Of a stretch of DNA of 64,000 bases, positions 1-9,024 are shown piece after piece; the first letter of the stretch is position 1, and each line of letters opens with the position of its first letter. A model generated the notes under the pieces. That model ran no database searches and was not told where the DNA came from. It saw only the letters and a list, made by a program, of their open reading frames with translations. This DNA is from Sphingobacteruim zhuxiongii (GTDB lineage: Bacteria; Bacteroidota; Bacteroidia; Sphingobacteriales; Sphingobacteriaceae). A program made the translations under genes and the position numbers. The stretch covers positions 4,030,001 through 4,094,000 of the forward strand of contig NZ_CP045652.1 of the NCBI RefSeq assembly GCF_009557615.1, written 5' to 3'.

Positions 1-1336
1 CGACCCCTGTTTGCAATGGTTGGGACAACCAGTAGGTGTCTACTCCGCGTTCAACTTCCGCTCTTCTTGCCGAATAACGTTGATCCAATATAAGTTGGTT
101 TTCCGGTCGTGCGGAATAATACAATCCTCCTTGTCTCTCGAGCTCAAGTTTGTCCTTTGCATTTAACAGGTTATACGATGTTAAATCTGGGGCTGTTACC
201 TGCAAGGTTGTACTGTAGTTTAAGTTAAGCTTCCCAGGTTGAGGTTGTTTAGTCTCGACTACAATAACACCGTTTGCGGCACGCGAACCATATGCAGAAG
301 TTGCTACAGCATCTTTAAGTATTGTTATCTTCTCAATCCTGTTGATATCCAAGTCATATATTTTTGTTAAGCTGACTTCAAACCCGTCTAACATAAATAA
401 TGGCATACTTGGATTGGATTGGTAAGCCGCCATAAAATCCGCTCCCGACAAGTCCGAACTGGATATATCTCCCTGTCCCGGAAAATTATTGGTACCACGT
501 AATGTAATGTTCGGCAACCTATTCGGATCCGATCCGAACTCTAAATTGTCGGGTACTCTGACCGCTGGATCGAGAACCTTCAATGCGTCAAAAACATTCA
601 AGGCATTGATATTTCTCAACTGCTGCCCAGAAACTGCTGTCGCTGCTCCTGTAAAATTCTCTGTCGGCCGATTGAAAAGTCCGGTCACTGTAATTTCCTC
701 CACAGCGGCCTCTAATGCTGAGAGATGAAATGTTTTTACTTGCTCAGCTATTTGAGACACTTTGAACTTTAATGGCTTATATCCTAGATACGATATCTCG
801 AGCACATCCCCAATGTCTGCTAAAATTTCGAATTCTCCAGCATGGTTACTTTTAGTTTTTCGATCTGTATTTGCGATCGAAATACTTGCTCCAGGCATAA
901 CTCCCCCATTCTCATCAAGCACTTTACCCTTGAATAAACGTTGAATAGCAACGCTCGTTTTTTCAGCAGGAGCTTTTCTCTTCATTGCAAGGGAGATTGA
1001 TTTCCCTTTTCGTTCAAAAGTAAACTGCGTTTCTTCGAAAAGTAAAGTCAATGCTTTTTCTAATTCAACCTCGCGAATCGAAAGATTAATGTTTTTAATA
1101 TCATCGATATGATGATCAGCATAAATAAATGTTGCGCCACTTTGTTTGGTTAATTCAAGGAGCGCTTTCTTCATTGTTGCATTTTGAAGATGCAAAGTTA
1201 CTTTTTGACCAAAGCCATTGGCCATCACAGTAAACATGGAAACGAAGAACAGTAAAAAGGTTAATTTCATGTATAATAAAAATACGTTCACAGGTTGTCT
1301 ATCCCGGAGGACAGCATGTCGTTTTTTATTGTTCAT
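1..1336 (-). CDS. SusC/RagA-type TonB-dependent outer-membrane receptor (partial, cut by left edge)
   Basis: The first 445 codons of a SusC-like receptor are present; the beta-barrel lies beyond the window. From the ATG at 1336 there is a short basic stretch, a hydrophobic signal segment, then a secretin/TonB short N-terminal (STN) domain at about residues 45-115. A carboxypeptidase-regulatory-like beta-sandwich and a TonB plug follow, with the SusC hallmark VLKDAV/YGSRAANGVI region near residues 345-365. STN-bearing receptors usually signal to a FecR anti-sigma factor, and one lies directly upstream at 1530-2645. Expected role: energy-dependent uptake of an oligomeric nutrient (glycan or peptide) across the outer membrane. 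The substrate cannot be told. A SusD partner, if any, is outside the window. Confidence 0.9.
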   Translation of the reverse strand, partial: MNNKKRHAVLRDRQPVNVFLLYMKLTFLLFFVSMFTVMANGFGQKVTLHLQNATMKKALLELTKQSGATFIYADHHIDDIKNINLSIREVELEKALTLLFEETQFTFERKGKSISLAMKRKAPAEKTSVAIQRLFKGKVLDENGGVMPGASISIANTDRKTKSNHAGEFEILADIGDVLEISYLGYKPLKFKVSQIAEQVKTFHLSALEAAVEEITVTGLFNRPTENFTGAATAVSGQQLRNINALNVFDALKVLDPAVRVPDNLEFGSDPNRLPNITLRGTNNFPGQGDISSSDLSGADFMAAYQSNPSMPLFMLDGFEVSLTKIYDLDINRIEKITILKDAVATSAYGSRAANGVIVVETKQPQPGKLNLNYSTTLQVTAPDLTSYNLLNAKDKLELERQGGLYYSARPENQLILDQRYSARRAEVERGVDTYWLSQPLQTGV

Positions 1337-1468
1337 TAAGTTTTCATAATAGAACAATACGGTGGAATACGAAAATTAAGAAATGCTGTAACACATCGCT
1401 CAATATTCCTTATCTTGTATTGTCGGGTTAAAAAAATAGGTTGAAAATCTCATTATTGACCAGGCTAT

Positions 1469-1500
1469 ACTGCTGTAGGTGTTGCAAGCGCCTCAGCAGT
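1469..1500. terminator. Hairpin between fecR and susC
   Basis: A strong inverted repeat of about 12 base pairs: arms ACTGCTG and CAGCAGT, with inner AGGTG/CGCCT pairing. It lies in the 193-base gap after the FecR gene and before the SusC start. On the minus strand it is not followed by a T tract, so it could be an attenuator or an mRNA-stabilising structure rather than a simple terminator. Confidence 0.4.
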
Positions 1501-1529
1501 TCTTATTTACCCATCAATGGTTTTTTAGG

Positions 1530-2645
1530 TTAATCTACAGTACTTACCCTCCTTTCCTTGACTTTAAAATTGATTTGGGTATTTAATGTTATTGCTTCTA
1601 ACACGGTCGCTAAGGGTACATCTCTTGGAATCATTGCCGATAGCTTTTTATCCTTATGTCTCCCCATATCGACCTCGATATCATACCAACGTGCTAGTTG
1701 AACTCCAAATTCGGCTAGGGTTAAATCTTGAACGACATATACGCCATCTTTCCAAGAGCTAATTGTTTCTAAAGGAACTTCTTGAACGCTAATTACATGT
1801 TGATCGGAGACGACAGCCTGCTGACCTGGTTTTAATATTTTTGAACCTTGTCCGGTACTTCCAATAATTTTTAGACTACCTTCTTGAAGAGTCGTATACT
1901 GGTATTTTTGATTTTCATAGGCTTGCACATTAAACGAAGTTCCTAAAACTTGAATCTGCTGCTTAGATGTCTCTACTACAAATGGTTTTCGGCTATCTTT
2001 CGCAACCGCTAAGAAGACTTCCCCTGTCAGTTGAACCTCTCGTTTATCCTCAGAAAACTCGGAAGGATACGAGATGCTAGACGCTGCATTTAGCCATGCT
2101 TTCGTCCCATCTGGAAGAATAGCCTCAAACTGTCCAGCATTGGGCGTCTTTAGGGTGATTTGGCGAATTTGGTCCTTCGTGTTAATCGTCTGACCATTTC
2201 CATAGTGTAACTGACCATTTAGACTAATGAGGCTATCATGCTCACCATTTATCGCAATATTTTCACTGCCGTCGAGGATCAAGATTGCTCTATTTTTACC
2301 AGGCAAAATTTCCTTCGCGATTTGAAGACTTTCTTTTTGTATGGCTTTGGGATCTTTTTTGAACCAAAAAAATAACCCTAGGGAAATACACAATACCGCT
2401 GCCGCAGCGATACTTGTTAGTTTCCACCAGCTTAATCTCCCGCTATTTTGCTTAGCACTATTGGTTCCTATTCTACGTTGAAGGTCAATTAAATCCGTAA
2501 CAAGGTCTAAATCTGACGGCAAGTCGCTATTTTGCTCAACTCGAAGGTAAAAATCGTTAAGCCAAGCTAACTCCTCAGCGCTACATGTCCCGCTTTTATA
2601 TTTATCAAGAATTCGGTCTATCTTCGTCCTTTGTTCGTCTGTCAT
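1530..2645 (-). CDS. FecR-family anti-sigma factor
   Basis: A 371-residue inner-membrane anti-sigma regulator. The cytoplasmic N-terminus (about 1-70) should bind the sigma factor. One membrane helix lies at about 73-92 (AAAAVLCISLGLFFW), and the periplasmic FecR beta domain follows (ILPDGTKAWLNAASSISYPSEF and GEVFLAV motifs near 175-210). A C-terminal DUF4974-like region (about 300-365) should contact the STN domain of the receptor. The gene sits 56 bases downstream of the ECF sigma gene and upstream of the STN-containing SusC. This is the classic sigma/FecR/receptor cell-surface signalling unit. Confidence 0.93.
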   Translation of the reverse strand: MTDEQRTKIDRILDKYKSGTCSAEELAWLNDFYLRVEQNSDLPSDLDLVTDLIDLQRRIGTNSAKQNSGRLSWWKLTSIAAAAVLCISLGLFFWFKKDPKAIQKESLQIAKEILPGKNRAILILDGSENIAINGEHDSLISLNGQLHYGNGQTINTKDQIRQITLKTPNAGQFEAILPDGTKAWLNAASSISYPSEFSEDKREVQLTGEVFLAVAKDSRKPFVVETSKQQIQVLGTSFNVQAYENQKYQYTTLQEGSLKIIGSTGQGSKILKPGQQAVVSDQHVISVQEVPLETISSWKDGVYVVQDLTLAEFGVQLARWYDIEVDMGRHKDKKLSAMIPRDVPLATVLEAITLNTQINFKVKERRVSTVD

Positions 2646-2701
2646 TCTATTGCCTATTACAAAAGTTCAGACGGTTGAAAGCAAGAGAGAGGGGGGGTGT
2701 T

Positions 2702-3289
2702 TTAAAAATATTTTAGGAAGAGTACAAATATCATCCAAAGGGATGCTCCTACTTTAAAACGAAGTGCCCGTAAGGCTTCTTTAATATATCCGCGAACAGT
2801 ATGTTCCGATAACTGTAACTCTTGAGCGATCTCCCTATAGGTTAGGTATTGATTTCTGCTCATTTCGAATATTTGCCTTACTCGTGGAGGTAATTGCTTA
2901 AGTGTATTTTCAATTTGCTCAGCGAGCATTTTTTCTTGCAATAGCTCCACAATATTGCCATTAGATACTGTCGATTCGAGGGTAAGACTAGCAAGATATT
3001 TATTCCTATTTTTTTCTTTTGCCCAAACGTCGATAACGCGATTGCGAACACTGGTATAAAGATAATTAGACAGGGTTGTTTCAATATTCAGGACCTGCCT
3101 ATTCTTCCAAATCGCTGCAAAAAGGTCTTGCACAATATCTTTCGCTAATTCTCTATCGCCTATCTTTTTGTAGGCATGAACATACAATAGGGCATAATAA
3201 TATCTGAAAATCTGTTCAAATGATTCTTCATCTCCTGCTTGCAGACGCTTCAGCAGTTCCTTTTCATCGCTAAGGAAATGAATTGACAT
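2702..3289 (-). CDS. ECF RNA polymerase sigma factor (RpoE/FecI-like)
   Basis: A 195-residue sigma-70-family protein of the Bacteroidota ECF type that accompanies FecR/SusC. Region 2 (DEESFEQIFRYYYALLYVHAYK, DIVQDLFAAIW) spans about residues 19-65. Region 4 has the helix-turn-helix YREIAQELQLSEHTVRGYI at about 150-170. The short hydrophobic C-terminal tail is common in this group. First gene of the sigma-FecR pair. It probably directs transcription of the downstream SusC gene when the receptor is occupied. Confidence 0.93.
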   Translation of the reverse strand: MSIHFLSDEKELLKRLQAGDEESFEQIFRYYYALLYVHAYKKIGDRELAKDIVQDLFAAIWKNRQVLNIETTLSNYLYTSVRNRVIDVWAKEKNRNKYLASLTLESTVSNGNIVELLQEKMLAEQIENTLKQLPPRVRQIFEMSRNQYLTYREIAQELQLSEHTVRGYIKEALRALRFKVGASLWMIFVLFLKYF

Positions 3290-3399
3290 GGAGTTTAGCT
3301 AAATTTTTCGCTAATAAAAGGAATATATGTGATAAAATCAAACAATATAACGTTCGTTATCAAATAGAATTGAGCTGTAAAAGCACAGAAAATCATATT

Positions 3400-4029
3400 C
3401 TAGATTAACTTATTTTCTGCTGCAATTTTCACGAGCTCTATCATATTTTTAGCTTTAAATTTCTGCATGAGATTCCTTCGATGAGTCTCCACTGTCATCA
3501 CAGAAATAAAAAGTTTATCGGCAATATGTGTGGAAGTTCGTCCGTCCGCAATTGCTACCAATATTTGATGTTCTCGTTTGGTTAGCCTAGGTAATTCGAT
3601 GACTGGTGTGGCCGGTTTCAACATAATTTTCTTTACTTCCTGACTCAAGGCAACTTCCCCTTGTTTGGCAAGTTCTATACATGAAATAATCTCTTGGGGA
3701 TCGGCATTCTTTAAAATATAACCATTCCCGCCGTTTTCTAAAAATTTAAAGATAATACCACGCTCGGCCTGATTACTAATCCCCAAAACTATGGCACGAG
3801 GTGCTTTTTGCTTGATTTTCTTACAAAAATCTAAACCGTTGCCATCGTTCAGTACGATATCCAGCAGAACGACGTCAACAGGATTTTCAGCAATAAAATC
3901 TAAGGCCGCGATTCCTTTTGTAAAAGAAAAAATTTGAAATCTATTCTGTCGTGTAAGGAGCGCCTTCAATCCCTCTAATATCATAGGATGATCATCGACG
4001 ATAACGATTGAAGATCTATTAAAATCCAT
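3400..4029 (-). CDS. NarL/LuxR-type response regulator
   Basis: A 209-residue two-component regulator. The receiver domain (about 6-122) has the acidic pair D12/D13, the phospho-acceptor D57 (VVLLDIVL) and a switch lysine near K107. The C-terminal LuxR helix-turn-helix (about 145-205) carries LTKREHQILVAIADG and MTVETHRRNLMQKF. The start overlaps the end of the histidine-kinase gene by 11 bases, so the two are translationally coupled cognate partners. Targets are unknown. The neighbouring sigma/FecR/SusC genes are candidates by position only. Confidence 0.92.
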   Translation of the reverse strand: MDFNRSSIVIVDDHPMILEGLKALLTRQNRFQIFSFTKGIAALDFIAENPVDVVLLDIVLNDGNGLDFCKKIKQKAPRAIVLGISNQAERGIIFKFLENGGNGYILKNADPQEIISCIELAKQGEVALSQEVKKIMLKPATPVIELPRLTKREHQILVAIADGRTSTHIADKLFISVMTVETHRRNLMQKFKAKNMIELVKIAAENKLI

Positions 4030-5983
4030 ATGCTTCTACATTTATAGTTGTTCCTGCTCCTTTTTCAGAAGACAGTTCAAATTTTGCATTAATTAATTTT
4101 GCTCTATTCTCCATATTTGCAATTCCTTGACCATAGCTTACTTCCGACAGGTCAAAACCCACTCCATCGTCTTCAATCGTCAAATCAAGCCTATTCTCAT
4201 CTTGGCTAACTTGTATGATGACCATACTGGCCTGCGCATATTTAATCACATTGCTTAAGGCTTCTTGTGCAATTCGGTAAAATGCAAGCTGAATTTTGAA
4301 TGGAATTCCCTCATTCAAATTATACGATTCAAATTGTATGTTGAAGTCCGGTCTACTCATTGATTCAGCAAGTTCTTCCAAGGCGACATCTAAGCCTAAA
4401 TTCTTTAGGGTTTCTGGCATCAAATTCCTAGATATCCGACGCATTTCAACAATTGATTTATCGATCTTTTCTACGATCTCTTTTGTTGGCGTATGCGCTG
4501 AGGCGGAAATCGACATCCGTATATTAGCTAACATCCCACCCATGCTATCGTGAAGATCTTGTGCGATGCGCTGCCTTTCTTGTTCCTCTCCTTTTATTAT
4601 TGCTTCTGCCGCATCTAATCGACGCTCCTTCTCTAATCGTATTCTTTCTTGATGATGTACTTCTTGGGTTTGTTGGTTAATTTTCTTCTGCTTTCTATAG
4701 GTTGTAAAAATCAACAGCCCTATAGCAATACTTAACCCTAATGCAATCGCAAGTAAAGAGATTCTTAAATTTCGATTATTTACTTGCAGCTGATGTTCCT
4801 GCTTTTCGGCTTTCAACTCATCAATTGTTTTTTCTTTTTGAGCCGTTTGAAGTAGCACTTCAAGCTCGTTCATTTTCTCAATGAGTTTTTGCTGTTGCAA
4901 GCTATCACTGAGATTGCTAGATTTAGTGAGCCATTGGAAGGCTTGTTTATAATCGCCCATCGCTTGATTTACTAAAGCCAGCTGAGTAAAGGTCGTTTTT
5001 CGATTGATCGGCTCTTTAACTAGTATATTATCATTGAGAATTTGTTCCAATTGCCACCGAGCTTTTGGATAATCCTTTTGCATCAAAAAAACGTTATACA
5101 TCCTGAAATATAGCATTTGGAGTATCTTCTGTTGACCTTTAGCTCTTGCCATTTCAATACCTTTCTCCAAACTCCCAATTGCCTTTGGATAATCCTGTCT
5201 TGTTGTATGAAGCATTGCTTGCTGATAGTAGAAGTTAGGATAATGTTGCGATGTGGGATAAGGATTTATGAGTTGAGCCGCATTTTCTAATGCGTTTTGC
5301 GCAGACTTACTATCCGGTTTATAGCAATAATTACTAACCAGATTTAGATAGGTTATTAGATGAACTGTACTCTTTTCCGGCAGTTTTTCTAGCTCTACTA
5401 AAGCCTTATCATGGTATTGTTGTGCTTTATCGAATTGACCAACCGACATAAAAGTCAATCCCAATTGGGTATAATAGTAGGCAAGCGCTTCCAAGTTTTT
5501 AGTTTTCTCACTAATTGGAATACAATATTCCGTCAACGCTTTGACCATTTCTTGATACCCCTTATCGTCAATATCTAAATAGGCCTTCTGGTAAATAGCC
5601 TTCATTCGAACTTCTGAATTGGGGCTAGATCCTTCTAGTAGGTTAATCGCTTGATCGAATAGACTCTTTGCTTTAGATTTTTCCCCATGATATAATTCTA
5701 TTAGTCCCAAATAATAGTCGATTTCGCCATCAGGCAAACTAAATCTTCGACTTGAATGCCTCCCCTCTTCTACAGCGGTTGCAGCCTTTGTACTATCAGA
5801 TACGGACCAGAATTCGGCTAGACGAAGAAATGACCGAGACTTAGCAGAATCAACTTGACTTGTTTTGATATGGGTATGTAATGATTCAACATATTTATTT
5901 TCATCCAATGGAACGAGATGCTGTCCAACTAGTGTTTGGCTAGTACAAAGAAAGAAGGCAAATAGGTAGTAATATTTCAACAT
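4019..5983 (-). CDS. TPR-containing sensor histidine kinase (HisKA_3/NarX type)
   Basis: A sensor kinase of about 654 residues. The frame is open to an ATG at 6037, but the start at 5983 gives a clean signal peptide (MLKYYYLFAFFLCTS...GQ) and is preferred. A periplasmic array of tetratricopeptide repeats fills about residues 60-370. A coiled coil, a single membrane helix (LRISLLAIALGLSIAIGLLIF) and another coiled coil follow. The HisKA_3 dimerisation helix carries the phospho-acceptor histidine (RIAQDLHDSMGGML). The HATPase_c domain shows the N box (EALSNVIKYAQ), DDGVGFD and GIANMENRAK. It should phosphorylate the response regulator at 3400-4029. Confidence 0.92.
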   Translation of the reverse strand: MLKYYYLFAFFLCTSQTLVGQHLVPLDENKYVESLHTHIKTSQVDSAKSRSFLRLAEFWSVSDSTKAATAVEEGRHSSRRFSLPDGEIDYYLGLIELYHGEKSKAKSLFDQAINLLEGSSPNSEVRMKAIYQKAYLDIDDKGYQEMVKALTEYCIPISEKTKNLEALAYYYTQLGLTFMSVGQFDKAQQYHDKALVELEKLPEKSTVHLITYLNLVSNYCYKPDSKSAQNALENAAQLINPYPTSQHYPNFYYQQAMLHTTRQDYPKAIGSLEKGIEMARAKGQQKILQMLYFRMYNVFLMQKDYPKARWQLEQILNDNILVKEPINRKTTFTQLALVNQAMGDYKQAFQWLTKSSNLSDSLQQQKLIEKMNELEVLLQTAQKEKTIDELKAEKQEHQLQVNNRNLRISLLAIALGLSIAIGLLIFTTYRKQKKINQQTQEVHHQERIRLEKERRLDAAEAIIKGEEQERQRIAQDLHDSMGGMLANIRMSISASAHTPTKEIVEKIDKSIVEMRRISRNLMPETLKNLGLDVALEELAESMSRPDFNIQFESYNLNEGIPFKIQLAFYRIAQEALSNVIKYAQASMVIIQVSQDENRLDLTIEDDGVGFDLSEVSYGQGIANMENRAKLINAKFELSSEKGAGTTINVEAYGF

Positions 5984-6147
5984 TGAGGGTTTAGGATAAT
6001 TGGCAAATATCGACATAAAAAGGCATGCAAACCCCAACGATTCAAAAAATAACGGAAAACCATTAGATAAAGTTCAGGGTATTCAACGATTGTTTGGGGC
6101 TTAGTTTATGTGGAGATTTGTGTTTTTGACGAACTAAAAATGTTGTT

Positions 6148-6612
6148 ATGACTAAGATGAAAATGAAAATTGCGCTTATAGGTTGTTTATCCTTAATAAG
6201 CTTTGGAACACTTACAACAAGTTGCGGTAAGGACGACAATAATCCAGAAGAACTTCCAAATGGCAACATTGAGGCAGCCGTTGGAACCTATAAAGGCAAG
6301 CTGTATGCACGTGTTCATCCAAATGAACAAAGAAAAACTTGGTATGATGCAATTGTAATCGTTAGCAAGGAAGGTTCGAATAAACTGAAGATTTCTGCAA
6401 AAACTGGTCAAGAGTACTCAGCAGTTACATCGAAGACATTCACCGTTGAAACAGGTGCATTTTTCGGCACCAACACGCAAGACATTGTTTCTCTTACCGG
6501 TAGCATGGAAGGAATGTTTTCTTTCTACGGCTCTAATAAAACGATAGTGGTAACGACAGATCAACAAGCTAGTTCGGATATCGATTTTGAATTCGAAGGC
6601 ACAAAACAGTAA
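6148..6612 (+). CDS. Small secreted lipoprotein, unknown function
   Basis: A 154-residue protein with a signal peptide and lipobox ending at C26 (GTLTTSC), followed by acidic residues typical of Bacteroidota surface lipoproteins (GKDDNNPEE). The remainder looks like a single beta-rich domain ending in DFEFEGTKQ. I do not recognise a named family; resemblance to small lipocalin-like lipoproteins is only an impression. An internal ATG at 6157 is an alternative start. It is a lone plus-strand gene between minus-strand genes and is followed by a hairpin terminator at 6691-6745. Confidence 0.75.
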   Translation: MTKMKMKIALIGCLSLISFGTLTTSCGKDDNNPEELPNGNIEAAVGTYKGKLYARVHPNEQRKTWYDAIVIVSKEGSNKLKISAKTGQEYSAVTSKTFTVETGAFFGTNTQDIVSLTGSMEGMFSFYGSNKTIVVTTDQQASSDIDFEFEGTKQ

Positions 6613-6690
6613 ATCCAATTTGGATCGTATCGATGCATAGCGTCGAATCTTTAATTTCGACACTCTTTTTTAATCGAAAACGCAAGATTT

Positions 6691-6745
6691 GCTGCAATAA
6701 AAAAAAAGATTGCTTAAAAAATTGATCTTTTTATTGCAGCTTTTT
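6691..6745 (+). terminator. Rho-independent terminator between convergent genes
   Basis: The inverted repeat GCTGCAATAAAAA...TTTTTATTGCAGC spans 6691-6740 and is followed by TTTTT on the plus strand. It lies after the lipoprotein gene ending at 6612 and just beyond the stop of the convergent gene ending at 6747. The stem can also form on the minus strand. Confidence 0.7.
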
Positions 6746-6746
6746 C

Positions 6747-8246
6747 CTAATAACATATTCTCATATCAACAGCCCGATCCATCTCAAATAAGCTTTTTCT
6801 TTCTAAACTTTTCGAATCAAAATCATACAAATAAAATGACCCTTTTTTTTGTTGCACTGCGTTATCTTTGTACGTGGCAATCCCAATTTTATTTCCTTCA
6901 GATTTATTATTTACAGCGAATTTAAACGATACAATATCCCCGGTTTCATCTTCCGGCAAGGTAAGATAAGGTTGAAATATCAACTCTCTTTTGGGAAATC
7001 TATAGATTGTACGTTCGAGTGCGAAATACCAATAATCATCTTTCAAAATAAATCCCTTACCGTTTGCCAAGATCTCCGATTCATTGAAGTAAATAACTTC
7101 AAGCCGCTCAGGAGAGAGTCCTCGAGAAGTAGTTTCCAATAGACCAACGAGATTACCCTCTTTCAATAAGTAGAACCAGGTGGGCTGATGATCATCAATG
7201 GTCGCGATAGCCATACTGGTTTTTCCTTCGGTTAGGTATGGAAAATATTGCTTATCATCACTATTATTCCAATAAAGACCGCCTCCAGTCAAACCGTTAT
7301 CGAAGACTCGAATAAGTCCATTTTTGCTATCATAACCACTTATAAAGTATCCTTTCAACTGCGATGATCCAGTATAGATAACGTCTTTCTCTCCAAAATT
7401 ATAGTCCAATGGATCTTGCCAATAGCTGTCACCGCTGAATAAGCCATCTTTAAAATTATAGCATTTGCCGCCAATTAAAACGATTCCATCAAATTTATCT
7501 ACGTTTAGACTACTAAAATGGTCACTTTGATAATAAGTCGGTTTTAGGAGTTTATCATTAGGAATCGTTCCACTGCTCGGAATTACAAATGAGGTTCCCA
7601 GGGTATTAAAGTCTAAGGCTATCATCGGATATTCGCCTTGTTCAGTCACAATTAATAGCCTCTTATAATCAAAGCTGCTATCTGTTTGTACGTTATACGA
7701 TACTTCCAAGTTAACAGGTTTTGTTCCAAAAGAACCTTTATCGAAGCCGCTAATTGAAACGGGCGCTTTACTAGAATCCCTTGAAAACATGAACAACTTA
7801 GTTTGGTTTAGTTCATTTTCTGTCAACACGTAGCTTCCTGTACCGACACTTGCTAAGACTAGCACTTCAAATGTAAAGCTGTAGGTGAGTCCCGTCTGCT
7901 TGTCCAATACAATAAATTTTCCAACATATTTTCCTGGCAATAGCGACCCTGAATTAATACGTAACTGCTTATCCGTTGATATAGTATCCTGCTCTAAAAT
8001 CCACCAAAAGTTTAAATCTTTGTCGTTCACTTGCTGTAGTGTTCCAGCAATTTTGGGTGCAATATTGATGTTCTCATTTTTATCCACAATGATACGAGAA
8101 CCTTCAAAATTTCCTCCCTTGTCATTTTGAATCTCTAATCTGTTGATCTCTTGATACTGATAGTTTCCGTGGTCCTTTGCACAGGAACAGATGATGAGCA
8201 ACAAGATAAAAAGCGACGATAATATGCAGAATGCCTTTTGTTTCAT
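6747..8246 (-). CDS. PKD-like family lipoprotein of a SusCD locus
   Basis: A 499-residue surface lipoprotein with a lipobox at C22 (LIICSC). The N-terminal PKD-like/Ig-like domain (about 30-130) holds PGKYVGKFIVLDKQTGLTYS-type strands. A large C-terminal region of repeated beta-blade-like segments resembles the PKD-like lipoproteins that close many SusCD operons in Sphingobacteriales. It is the last gene of the six-gene operon, 10 bases after the DUF4843 gene. Likely role: an accessory surface protein that binds or presents the substrate for the SusC/SusD pair. No catalytic motif is visible. Confidence 0.8.
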   Translation of the reverse strand: MKQKAFCILSSLFILLLIICSCAKDHGNYQYQEINRLEIQNDKGGNFEGSRIIVDKNENINIAPKIAGTLQQVNDKDLNFWWILEQDTISTDKQLRINSGSLLPGKYVGKFIVLDKQTGLTYSFTFEVLVLASVGTGSYVLTENELNQTKLFMFSRDSSKAPVSISGFDKGSFGTKPVNLEVSYNVQTDSSFDYKRLLIVTEQGEYPMIALDFNTLGTSFVIPSSGTIPNDKLLKPTYYQSDHFSSLNVDKFDGIVLIGGKCYNFKDGLFSGDSYWQDPLDYNFGEKDVIYTGSSQLKGYFISGYDSKNGLIRVFDNGLTGGGLYWNNSDDKQYFPYLTEGKTSMAIATIDDHQPTWFYLLKEGNLVGLLETTSRGLSPERLEVIYFNESEILANGKGFILKDDYWYFALERTIYRFPKRELIFQPYLTLPEDETGDIVSFKFAVNNKSEGNKIGIATYKDNAVQQKKGSFYLYDFDSKSLERKSLFEMDRAVDMRICY

Positions 8247-8256
8247 AATAGTATGA

Positions 8257-9021
8257 TTACGGAAGCTTTATACGCGATTTAGAGGAGTCGTTATTTGGAT
8301 AAATAACATTTTTTTCGAAATATTCCTTCAACTCGCTTAAGTAAAAAAAGGTAATCGGATATTGAATTTGGATTGGAAAAGCTGGCATATTGTTCCAAGC
8401 GAAATTTGGCTGATCACCAATATTCATAGGTACTGATTTGTCTAGTCCAATTTTATAAATTTTTATCCATTGCTGATAAACCTCCGGATAATAATCTCCA
8501 AAAAACTGACCCCAATTTTGCCACCAGTACGGTTTTAGAAGTTGATCGGATATCAGAATCTTGATCTTGGACTTTTCCATCTGTCCCTCGCTAAAAAACT
8601 CGTTATTAGAAATCCTTAATGTTAAGTTGTAGATTTTCTGCTTCATTGATGGCTCTCTGGCTATCTTAACAAAAAGTGTATCCGTGAATCGATCCGCGCC
8701 TATCATAGGTTTTTGAATTTCAACTAAATCTAGATCAATATTCGTTTCAAACTCATCTACGGTCACATGGATCGCTCTATTAAAGGATTGCTTTTGCCCA
8801 ACTAAAGACAGGGGAATAGCAATAATCTTTGTTTTCATTGCTGCCGCTTCATGTGCAAAAGAAAAATCCAATGAATCCAAGCGTTTACTAATACTCCCTG
8901 CATTGACTTGGGGAACATTAAAGTGAACAAAAGTTAGACGTTCCTCTAATGGTAGCAGCTGCTGCTTTTTACAAGACAAGAAAATGAGTAGCAGCGATAC
9001 CGAACAAATAATTCTAATCAT
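8257..9021 (-). CDS. DUF4843-type lipoprotein
   Basis: A 254-residue lipoprotein (lipobox at C17, IFLSC). An N-terminal beta-sandwich part carries IPLSLVG and NLTLRISNNEFF segments. The C-terminal part is aromatic-rich (LLKPYWWQNWGQFFGDYYPE), as in DUF4843 proteins. These are nearly always encoded just after SusD in Sphingobacteriales, as here (3 bases after SusD stops). Function is not established. By position it is an outer-membrane accessory of the SusC/SusD import complex. Confidence 0.8.
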   Translation of the reverse strand: MIRIICSVSLLLIFLSCKKQQLLPLEERLTFVHFNVPQVNAGSISKRLDSLDFSFAHEAAAMKTKIIAIPLSLVGQKQSFNRAIHVTVDEFETNIDLDLVEIQKPMIGADRFTDTLFVKIAREPSMKQKIYNLTLRISNNEFFSEGQMEKSKIKILISDQLLKPYWWQNWGQFFGDYYPEVYQQWIKIYKIGLDKSVPMNIGDQPNFAWNNMPAFPIQIQYPITFFYLSELKEYFEKNVIYPNNDSSKSRIKLP

Positions 9022-9024
9022 AAT

